Of a stretch of DNA of 64,000 nucleotides, positions 57,513-64,000 are shown one piece after another. The position numbers were made by a program, and so were the translations under genes. The DNA is taken from positions 4,937,001-5,001,000 of the forward strand of contig NZ_JALPKR020000002.1 in NCBI RefSeq assembly GCF_023195515.1. The letters are read 5' to 3'. The notes beneath the pieces are model-generated. The model was not told where the DNA came from. It saw only the letters and a program-made list of their open reading frames with translations, and made no database searches. Position 1 is the first letter of the stretch, and every line of letters starts with the position of its first letter. This stretch comes from Variovorax sp. S12S4 (lineage in GTDB: Bacteria > Pseudomonadota > Gammaproteobacteria > Burkholderiales > Burkholderiaceae_C).

Positions 57513-57648
57513 TTTTCGATTTCTCCAGTGGATGCGGGTGGTTGCGCCGGCGCATTGCCGACGGCTGCGCCACTGTAGAAAACACCGGCCGCCGCGGCCA
57601 TTCGTACGGCTACGCCCGGCGCTCCGTAGAACTACGGAGCGGCCGGGT

Positions 57649-58287
57649 TCAGGCGTCCCCGGCCACCAGCACGGCGTAGCGGCGAATCAGCTGCGCGAGC
57701 GAATCGCAGTCGAGCTTGGCAAACAGGTTGGCCCGGTGCGTCTCGACCGTGCGGGGCGACAGCGCCAGCATGCGCGCAATCTCCTTGTTGGTCAGCCCCT
57801 GCACGATGAAGGCGAGCACCTCGCGCTCGCGCTCCGACAACTGCGCCACCCGCTCGCGCGCGGCGTTGTCGGCCTGCGCGCGTTCGCGCGAGCGCACATG
57901 CTGGCGCACGGCGTGCTGCAGGGCTTCGAGCAATTGCTCGTCATCCACCGGCTTCTCGAGAAACTCGGCCGCGCCGGCCTTGAACGCGCGGCGACACATC
58001 TCGACCGTGCCGTGCCCCGTGAGCATGATCACGGGCTGGTCGACGCCCTGCGCCACCAGCCGGTCGAGCACGGTGAGCCCGCTGATGCCGGGCATGCGCA
58101 CGTCGAGCACGATGGCGCCGACACTCGCGCGGTCGAAGTTGTCGATGAAGGCCTGCGGATCGGCCCAGCCTTGCACCCGCAGGCCCACTGTGCCAATCAA
58201 GAGCGAGAGGCTGTCGCGCACCGCCTGGTCGTCATCGATGAGATGAACGAGCGGCGACAACGGCGAATGCGGGACCGTGCTGTTCAT
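57649..58287 (-). CDS. FixJ/NarL-type response regulator
   Basis: This 212-residue regulator has a receiver domain (VHLIDDDQAVRDSL, Asp in VLDVRMPGISG, Lys in FLEKPVDD) and a LuxR-type helix-turn-helix (LSEREREVLAFIVQGLTNKEIARMLALSPRTVETHRANLF). The ATG at 58287 overlaps the stop of the sensor kinase by 4 bases. The pair forms a FixL/FixJ-type two-component system. The HbpS-like gene downstream is a likely target or partner. Confidence 0.92.
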   Translation of the reverse strand: MNSTVPHSPLSPLVHLIDDDQAVRDSLSLLIGTVGLRVQGWADPQAFIDNFDRASVGAIVLDVRMPGISGLTVLDRLVAQGVDQPVIMLTGHGTVEMCRRAFKAGAAEFLEKPVDDEQLLEALQHAVRQHVRSRERAQADNAARERVAQLSEREREVLAFIVQGLTNKEIARMLALSPRTVETHRANLFAKLDCDSLAQLIRRYAVLVAGDA

Positions 58288-59795
58288 GCCGCGCGCTCCT
58301 TGCTCGAGGCCGCCACCAGCGGAAGCAGCAGCGTAAAGCGCGCACCTCGCGGCGTCGCATTGGCCGCGCTCAGGCTCCCGCCCATGCCGCTCGCCAGCGT
58401 TTCGCTGAGGCTCAGGCCAAGGCCTAAACCGCCTTCCCGCGTGCTGAAGAAGGGCTCGAAAAGACGCGGCATGGCCTCGGGCGAAATGCCGCGCCCGTTG
58501 TCGGTCACGGTCAGCACGCCCTCCTGGCCGTTCCGGCCGACCGAAACCGCAAGACGCCGCTCGGACACGGGCACCAGGTCGAGCGCCTGCAAGGCGTTCA
58601 TCAGCAGGTTGTGCACGATCTGCTCGAGCGCCACCGCCTCTGCCTGCACGCGCACTGGCGCCTGCGCGGTGGCGTCGAACTGGGCGGCAACGCCGCGTTG
58701 CGCGAACTCCGGCGCCAGCAGATGCATGGCGCTGCGCACCACCTCCTGCAGCACCAACGGCTTGACGTCGCCACCGGCCTCCGGGCGCTCGATCACGCGG
58801 CGCAGCCGGCCGACCACGCCGGCCGCGCGGCGCGCCTGCTCCACCGCCTGGCCCATGGCGTCTCGTGCCGCCGCAAGCTCGGGTGGATCGTCGTCCAGCA
58901 GACGCCGCGCGGCCTGCGCGTTGGCCAGCACGGCCGTAAGCGGCTGGTTCAGCTCGTGCGCCAAGCCCGCGGAGAGTTCGCCCAGCGCATTGAGCCGCGC
59001 CACCTGGCCGAGCCGCAGCAGCTCTTCGGCACGGCGGCGCGCAATGCGCTGGCGCTGGGCGGTCCACAAGCCGGCGAGCAGCAACGCCACAGCCACGGCC
59101 CAGCCTGCAATGCCGCGCCATGGCAGTTCGGCCCAGCCCACGCGGCGCTCGGCCACAAGGTCGAAAGGCTGGCTCGGCGATGCGAGGGGCTTGGTGAGGC
59201 CGAAGCGCCAGCCGCCAATGCCTCCTTCGGCCGCTTGCGCCGCCTGCCCAGGTTGCAGAACAAACTGCTGCGCGCCGCGCTGCAGGCTCACGCGCACCGG
59301 ACTTTGCTTGGGGTTCATCGGCCAGTCGCGCCACGGCACCGAGCCGGCCAGGTCGATTTCGAGCGAATAGCTCACGGGCGTGGCGCCGATCACGAGTTGG
59401 TATCGGCCTTGCGCAAGATCGACGGCGGCCAGTTCGGCACGTCGTTGGCTGCGCGACTGGGCTTCTGCTGCGGCCAAGGCGCCCGCATGCTTCTCGTCGG
59501 GCCAAGGATCGTCCCCCGCCCGCCGCTGCACGCGCAGGATCGACGGATAGACCGAAGAGAGCCGCTGCTCCGGGCGATCTGCGCCATTGCCGGTTTCAAG
59601 CAGCGCCAGCGTGGCCAGCACCGCGTCGTATTGCACCATCTGCTGGCTCATGAGGCGGTGCGCAATGCGCACGTCGGCTTCGAAAGCCTGCTGCAGCTGG
59701 GCCAGCTCTGCGCGCGCGAGCCACACCGCGCCCACGGCCGTAAGGGCCAGCCATGCGAGCCACCAGCCCACCTGCGTACGCAACCACTGTTTCAT
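58284..59795 (-). CDS. Membrane sensor histidine kinase
   Basis: This kinase has 503 residues. Membrane spans at ~10-30 and ~240-260 flank a periplasmic sensor of about 210 residues. HisKA follows with GLAHELNQPLTA (His near residue 295), then HATPase_c with TDNGRGISP and GLGLGLSLSETL. The HELNQP form is typical of the DctB/FixL group. A periplasmic sensor next to an exported heme-binding protein gene suggests it reads an envelope signal. It is divergent from the DUF72 gene. Confidence 0.9.
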   Translation of the reverse strand: MKQWLRTQVGWWLAWLALTAVGAVWLARAELAQLQQAFEADVRIAHRLMSQQMVQYDAVLATLALLETGNGADRPEQRLSSVYPSILRVQRRAGDDPWPDEKHAGALAAAEAQSRSQRRAELAAVDLAQGRYQLVIGATPVSYSLEIDLAGSVPWRDWPMNPKQSPVRVSLQRGAQQFVLQPGQAAQAAEGGIGGWRFGLTKPLASPSQPFDLVAERRVGWAELPWRGIAGWAVAVALLLAGLWTAQRQRIARRRAEELLRLGQVARLNALGELSAGLAHELNQPLTAVLANAQAARRLLDDDPPELAAARDAMGQAVEQARRAAGVVGRLRRVIERPEAGGDVKPLVLQEVVRSAMHLLAPEFAQRGVAAQFDATAQAPVRVQAEAVALEQIVHNLLMNALQALDLVPVSERRLAVSVGRNGQEGVLTVTDNGRGISPEAMPRLFEPFFSTREGGLGLGLSLSETLASGMGGSLSAANATPRGARFTLLLPLVAASSKERAA

Positions 59796-59857
59796 GGCGC
59801 GAATTGTGCCCGCCGCGGCAAGGCCGGCCGATGTTGGCCGAGAATGCGGCCCCAGAC

Positions 59858-60934
59858 ATGGCTGAAGTGCAGGACTCCCTTTTCCCCGATCTTCCGCGCC
59901 CACCCGAGGCGCCACCAGCGGCGCTGCAAGAGCCCGAGGCCGAGCCGCCCGCAAAGAAGAAACCACGCGGCGGCACTGTGGCGGCGATGGCGGCCGACCC
60001 GGCACTCATCGAATTGGCCGCGGCGCTTCCGCCGGCGCTTCGGCTCGGTACCTCTTCATGGAGCTATCCGGGCTGGGCCAACCTGGTATGGGACGGCGAA
60101 TACGCCGAATCGGTGCTCTCGAAAAACGGGCTCGCCGCGCTGGCGCAACACCCGCTCTTTCGCACCGTGAGCCTGGACCGCAACTTCTACCGCGCGCTTA
60201 CGGCAAGCCAGTACGCGCGCTATGCGGCCATGGTGCCGGACGACTTTCGCTTTGTGGTGAAGGCGCCGAGCCTGGTGACCGACGCCACGGTGCGCGACGA
60301 GAGCGGCCGCGGCACGCAGGCGAATCCGGTGTTCCTGAACAGCGAGATCGCCATCCAGGAATTCGTGCAGCCCGCGCTCGAGGGCCTCGGCCACCGCATC
60401 GGTGCGCTGGTGTTCCAGCTGAGCCCGATTCCTTCGCAACTGCTGGCCGACCAGCCCGCACTGCTCACCCGCATCGGCGACATGCTGCAGGCCCTGCCCG
60501 GCTTGCAGCAGGCGGCACCGGACGCGGTCATTGCCGTGGAGGTGCGCGACCCCCAACTGCTGTGCCCCGCCTTCGCCGACATGCTGCGCAGCACGGGCGC
60601 GACCTTCTGCATGGGCCTGCACGCCAAGATGCCGCCCATAGAAGACCAGTTGCCGATGCTGCGCGCGCTGTGGCCAGGCCCATTGGTGTGCCGCTGGAAC
60701 CTGCATCGCCGGCACGGCCGCTTCGGCTATGAAGATGCGGAAAAACTTTACGGGCCGTTCGACAAGATCGTCGACCCCGATCCGGAAACGCGCGCGGCTT
60801 TGGCCAAGGTGATTGCAGGCACCACTGGCGCAGGCCAGCGCGCCTATGTCACCGTGAGCAACAACGCCGAAGGGTGCGCGCCGCTCACGATTGCCTCGCT
60901 GGCGCGCGACATCGTCGACCTGCCGAAGCGCTAG
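59858..60934 (+). CDS. DUF72 family protein (YecE-like)
   Basis: This protein has about 358 residues. The first ~50 are a disordered Pro/Ala/Glu-rich extension. The rest is a DUF72 TIM-barrel (LRLGTSSWSYPGWANLVWDGEY, FRTVSLDRNFYRAL, FRFVVKAPSLVTD, YVTVSNNAEGCAP). The ATG at 59831 is an alternative start. DUF72 proteins have no settled function. It stands alone between the two-component system and the convergent RidA gene. Confidence 0.8.
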   Translation: MAEVQDSLFPDLPRPPEAPPAALQEPEAEPPAKKKPRGGTVAAMAADPALIELAAALPPALRLGTSSWSYPGWANLVWDGEYAESVLSKNGLAALAQHPLFRTVSLDRNFYRALTASQYARYAAMVPDDFRFVVKAPSLVTDATVRDESGRGTQANPVFLNSEIAIQEFVQPALEGLGHRIGALVFQLSPIPSQLLADQPALLTRIGDMLQALPGLQQAAPDAVIAVEVRDPQLLCPAFADMLRSTGATFCMGLHAKMPPIEDQLPMLRALWPGPLVCRWNLHRRHGRFGYEDAEKLYGPFDKIVDPDPETRAALAKVIAGTTGAGQRAYVTVSNNAEGCAPLTIASLARDIVDLPKR

Positions 60935-60938
60935 CGCA

Positions 60939-61430
60939 TCAACTGGCGGCGGGCCTGGCGGCGACGGTCATCTCCAGCTCGACGCTTGCGTTCTTGGGCA
61001 ACGCGTACACGCCGACGGCCGTGCGCACATGCACGCCGTCATCGCCGAACACGCGGTGCAGGAGCTCCGATGCGGCATCGGCCACTTCGCTCTGCTGCGT
61101 GAAGTCGGCGGTGCACTGCACGAAGACCCCCACGCGCAGCAGCTTGCCGATTTCGTCGAGCGAACCGAGCTCGCGCCGCAGCAGCGTGAGGCAGCGCAAG
61201 GTGCAGATTTGCGCCGCTTCGCGGGCCTTGGCGAGCGACACCTGGTCGCCCACGCGGCCGGTGACGACGACGGTGGTTCCCACGCGCGGCACCTGGCCGC
61301 TGGTGTAGAGGGTGTTTCCATCGCGCACCACAGGTATGTAGTTGCCGCCGGCAACAAGCTCGCCCTCGAAGCTGTGGCCCAGCTCGGCGGCAATTCGGTC
61401 GGCAATCTGGTCTCGGGTCTGCGCGGTCAT
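60939..61430 (-). CDS. RidA/YjgF family protein
   Basis: This 163-residue RidA-like protein is probably an enamine/imine deaminase. Typical elements are LYTSGQVPRVGTTVVVTGRVG, a QICTLRCLTLLRRELGSLDEI helix (residues ~75-95), and the C-terminal RTAVGVYALPKNASVELEMTVAA. The usual catalytic Arg position appears as R in VRTAVGV. It converges with the DUF72 gene 4 bases away and lies downstream of the salicylate-hydroxylase-like operon on the same strand, 110 bases after the ferredoxin gene. Confidence 0.87.
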   Translation of the reverse strand: MTAQTRDQIADRIAAELGHSFEGELVAGGNYIPVVRDGNTLYTSGQVPRVGTTVVVTGRVGDQVSLAKAREAAQICTLRCLTLLRRELGSLDEIGKLLRVGVFVQCTADFTQQSEVADAASELLHRVFGDDGVHVRTAVGVYALPKNASVELEMTVAARPAAS

Positions 61431-61540
61431 ACGGTTTCCATGGTTCCATCAAACGATGGCCTCATTGTCGCCATCCGCGTTCGGCGCAACAGATACAGAT
61501 TGCCCAGACCCGATGCACAACAGACGGCTTGGCGGAGCGC

Positions 61541-61861
61541 CTACTGCTCGATGGCGAGGTACACCCGCCCGCCCTCGATCTTCACCGGATAGCTGCGCAG
61601 GTCCTCGGTGAGCGGAGCGCACATGGCCTTGCCGGTGCGCACGTCGAAGCGGCCCTGGTGCAGCGGGCATTCGATCTCGTGGCCCTCAAGGAATCCGTCG
61701 CAAAGCCGCGCGTGGCCGTGGGTGCAGATGTTGTCGGTCGCGTGAATGCCGTCTTCGGTGCCGTACAGGGCAATGTCCCTGCCCTGCACTTCGATGCCCA
61801 CCACGTCGTCGGCGGGAACCTCGTCGACCGACGCCGCGTCGATCCATGTCACTGTGGTCAT
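61541..61861 (-). CDS. Rieske-type ferredoxin of oxygenase system (NagAb-like)
   Basis: This 106-residue ferredoxin carries electrons from the reductase to the oxygenase. The [2Fe-2S] ligands are C-x-H in ICTHGHA and C-x2-H in CPLHQG. The length and motifs match the NagAb/naphthalene dioxygenase ferredoxin group. It lies 28 bases after the beta subunit gene. Confidence 0.9.
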   Translation of the reverse strand: MTTVTWIDAASVDEVPADDVVGIEVQGRDIALYGTEDGIHATDNICTHGHARLCDGFLEGHEIECPLHQGRFDVRTGKAMCAPLTEDLRSYPVKIEGGRVYLAIEQ

Positions 61862-61889
61862 AGGTGGATGCCTTCGAAACTTGGGGGGC

Positions 61890-62369
61890 TCAGATGGGAT
61901 AGATGATCGAGTTGGGGATCATCTCGCTGTCGAACACGCAAAGACGTGTCGCGAACTTCAGTCCGTCAGGGGTCGCAACCACCGTGTCGATGTAGCGGCC
62001 GACGTTGAACACCGTCGAGGCCTGGTCGAGCTTGGTGCGGAACACCGCGTAGTTGGCCTCGCTGTGGATCGTGCCGTCGGCATCAACCTTGTGCACCAGC
62101 GGCAGGCCAACTACATGGCGCTGGTAGTACGGGTCGTGGAACAGCGTTTCCTTGATGCCGTAGACCCGGTCTTCGAGCATGCCCCGGCTCTCGAAAGACA
62201 GCGTGGCAAGCGGCAGCCCGCGCTCGTGGTTCTCGCGCGGCTGCAGCCTGTAGCTGCACTCGTCGATGAAGAACGCGGGCCACAAGTCCCACTGCCCCGA
62301 ATCGACGGCATGCGCATAGGCCGCGTACAGGCGCGACAGTTCGAGGTAGGCGTTGGCGTCGAGGTTCAT
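61890..62369 (-). CDS. Salicylate 5-hydroxylase-like small subunit (NagH-like)
   Basis: This 159-residue beta subunit of a Rieske oxygenase has an NTF2-like fold ([57 protein letters not shown]). The length and pattern resemble NagH. The ATG overlaps the alpha subunit stop by 4 bases. Confidence 0.87.
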   Translation of the reverse strand: MNLDANAYLELSRLYAAYAHAVDSGQWDLWPAFFIDECSYRLQPRENHERGLPLATLSFESRGMLEDRVYGIKETLFHDPYYQRHVVGLPLVHKVDADGTIHSEANYAVFRTKLDQASTVFNVGRYIDTVVATPDGLKFATRLCVFDSEMIPNSIIYPI

Positions 62370-63625
62370 GCCGCCTCCATCACTTCGCGCCAGTAGCGGT
62401 ACATGCCGCGGATCAGCGTTTCGGTGACCATGTGATCGGTGTTCTCGACCTCGCGCCCACCCAGTTCGGCGAGCGTGCGGTGATACGGCTTCTGCTCGAA
62501 GCCCTCCTGCGAAAACTCGATCACCTCGCCGTCGTCGGCCGAGACAAAACCGGCCGGCCCGAACAGGTTGGCCTGGCGCAGGCGCCTCTGGGTCATCTCC
62601 TCGGTGTCGTCCTCGAAGCCGAAGTGCGTCCAGACGAAATCGAAGGCGTCGTGCCCCACGGGCTGTATGTGGCGCGTCGACACGCTGTTGACCTGCTGCT
62701 GCAGGATGAGGCTGGGAAACAGCGTCATCATCACCGCCGTGGGCCCGTTCCACCAGGGCTCGGGCACGATGTCCAGAAAGCGCGGGTCCTTGAGCTGCAT
62801 GCTTTCCTTGAAGCTGGACACCTGCGTGACCTGTGCGGCCTTGCCCGCACTGCCGCGGGTGGAAATCATCGCGGCGTGGCGGCCACGCGAATCCATCTTG
62901 AGCTCCGACTTGTTGTCCGCACGCCAGAGCCCGAAGGTGACGAACCATGTGTGCAAGAGGCCCGGGTGGTATGGGTCCTTGATGTTCTCCTGCATCAGCT
63001 TCCAGTTGCCGGGAATGCGCTGGCGGTTGTAGCCGAGTATGGTGAGCTTGCGGCCGTCGAACAGGCGATCGAAGTAGCCAAGGATGTCGGGGCCGAGAAA
63101 GTCCTCGAAGGGCTCGATGTCGTGGTCGAACGATGCGAACACCACACCGCCGCGCGAGGCCACCTTGAGCTTGGTGAGGCCGTGCTCCTCGGTCTTGAAA
63201 TCGGCCGGCATGCCGCCGTTGACCTTGCCGTCCTGCTTCACACCGCGGCGAAATGGCACGCCCTGCAGGTCGCCCTTGAGCGTGTAGTTCCACTGGTGGT
63301 ACGGACAGACGAACTCCTTTCTGTTGCCGTGGCGCTCGCGGCAGAACTGCATGCCGCGGTGGGCGCAGACGTTCTCGAACACGTGGATGGCGCCCGCTTC
63401 GTCGCGCGACATGACGACGGAGCGCTCGCCGATGGCCGTGCGCTTGAAGTCGCCCGGGTTCGGAATCTCGGCTTCCAGGCCCACGTAGCACCAGTGCTTT
63501 TCGTAGAAGAAGCGCTGCAGCTCCTTCTTGTGCAGCGCCTCGTCGGTGTAGGCCATGAAGGGAATGCGGCTGGTCTTTTCGCTTTCCCATCGCAGCTCGA
63601 TCGGAAATACATCTTGCGTGCTCAT
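62366..63625 (-). CDS. Salicylate 5-hydroxylase-like large subunit (NagG-like)
   Basis: This 419-residue Rieske alpha subunit has [2Fe-2S] ligands in VCAHRGMQF and VCPYHQWNY. The mononuclear iron His pair is in [14 protein letters not shown]. Segments such as [29 protein letters not shown] and [12 protein letters not shown] match what I recall of NagG, which hydroxylates salicylate to gentisate. Gentisate-ring-cleavage genes are not in view. First visible intact gene of the operon, 33 bases after the reductase. Confidence 0.88.
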   Translation of the reverse strand: MSTQDVFPIELRWESEKTSRIPFMAYTDEALHKKELQRFFYEKHWCYVGLEAEIPNPGDFKRTAIGERSVVMSRDEAGAIHVFENVCAHRGMQFCRERHGNRKEFVCPYHQWNYTLKGDLQGVPFRRGVKQDGKVNGGMPADFKTEEHGLTKLKVASRGGVVFASFDHDIEPFEDFLGPDILGYFDRLFDGRKLTILGYNRQRIPGNWKLMQENIKDPYHPGLLHTWFVTFGLWRADNKSELKMDSRGRHAAMISTRGSAGKAAQVTQVSSFKESMQLKDPRFLDIVPEPWWNGPTAVMMTLFPSLILQQQVNSVSTRHIQPVGHDAFDFVWTHFGFEDDTEEMTQRRLRQANLFGPAGFVSADDGEVIEFSQEGFEQKPYHRTLAELGGREVENTDHMVTETLIRGMYRYWREVMEAA

Positions 63626-63658
63626 CGCGGGTCTCCTTTTCTTGTCTGTCTCTGTTCT

Positions 63659-64000
63659 TCAGGTGCCTTGCAGGTAGAAGGCATCGGCATGGGTCTGCTC
63701 GGGTGCGAGGCCGCGCGCATGCACCAGCTGGGTCACGGCCTCGACCATCGGCGGCGAACCGCAGAGGTAGGCACGCCAGCCGTCGAGGCTGCCGGGCCCG
63801 TCGGCGCGTATGGCATCGGTGATGAGGCCCTGGCGCTGGTTCTTGCTCGCGGGGCCGGTAACGACCACCACATGCACCTTCAGCCCCGGATGCTGCGCTT
63901 GCAGTTCGGTGAGCTCGGCGAGCCCGTACACGTCGGCATCGGAGCGCACGCCGAGGTAAAGGTGAATCGGCTGCATCAGGTCGGCCTCAATCGCGCCCCG
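63659..64000 (-). CDS. Oxygenase ferredoxin reductase (NagAa-like), N-terminal part outside window
   Basis: Only the C-terminal ~113 codons are visible; the gene continues past the right edge. The visible part is the end of an NAD-binding domain ([38 protein letters not shown]). It would supply electrons to the Rieske ferredoxin and oxygenase downstream. The frame is open to the edge. Confidence 0.82.
   Translation of the reverse strand, partial: RGAIEADLMQPIHLYLGVRSDADVYGLAELTELQAQHPGLKVHVVVVTGPASKNQRQGLITDAIRADGPGSLDGWRAYLCGSPPMVEAVTQLVHARGLAPEQTHADAFYLQGT

Overview
The window looks like chromosome from a high-GC betaproteobacterium of the Burkholderiales, most likely Comamonadaceae and plausibly Variovorax. 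This is inferred from gene content (nirBD with a kinase/phosphatase gene, a DUF6502/DUF5666 pair, a pilE-V-W-X-Y1-fimT cluster, two Rieske oxygenase systems, many AraC-type regulators). I could not run a database search. Genes are dense, with many 1-4 base overlaps. I see no rRNA, tRNA, insertion sequence, prophage or CRISPR array.

Layout. 1-5909: assimilatory nitrite reduction (nirB, cut by the left edge; nirD; siroheme uroporphyrinogen methyltransferase; nitrite channel), ending in a PP2C phosphatase-protein kinase fusion. 5893-7856: an RsbQ-type alpha/beta hydrolase in tandem with a PAS histidine kinase, a probable small-molecule sensing module. 8043-10897: a small membrane protein, a lipoprotein, and an AraC regulator divergent from a secreted hydrolase. 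11019-13434: a bufferin-type RiPP operon (Cys-containing precursor, MNIO maturase, partner protein, DoxX). 13566-21453: an aromatic-acid catabolic operon (Rieske oxygenase, VanB-type reductase, SDR, isochorismatase-like protein, dienelactone hydrolase fusion) with a solute-binding protein and an AraC regulator. 21630-22155: two small hydrophilic proteins. 22441-28838: type IV minor pilin operon. 28956-31222: DUF6502 and a DUF5666 lipoprotein. 31399-34046: BON protein and phosphoketolase. 34068-36337: AraC regulator divergent from an aldo/keto reductase. 36351-39683: bioA-bioF-bioD. 40003-40863: NmrA-like protein. 41040-41966: small protein and UdgX. 41986-44869: AlkB-like protein and a nuclease-helicase behind a LexA box. 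45083-51699: a large hybrid kinase with CheR, CheB, a second kinase and a single-domain receiver. 51710-56262: cyclase-FHA protein, LD-carboxypeptidase, TadA-hydrolase fusion and PaiB. 56308-59795: ankyrin protein, HbpS-like protein and a FixJ-type two-component system. 59858-61430: DUF72 and RidA proteins. 61541-64000: a NagG/H/Ab/Aa-like salicylate hydroxylase operon cut by the right edge.

Five reading-frame breaks occur, all in runs of exactly five G or C: one in pilX, three in pilY1 and one in the large hybrid kinase. One added or removed base restores an expected protein in every case. This points to homopolymer consensus errors more than gene decay, but the bases given cannot settle it.

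The most interesting parts are the RsbQ-hydrolase/PAS-kinase pair, the bufferin operon, the HbpS-like protein beside a two-component system, and the TadA fused to a cut-down dehalogenase-like domain.
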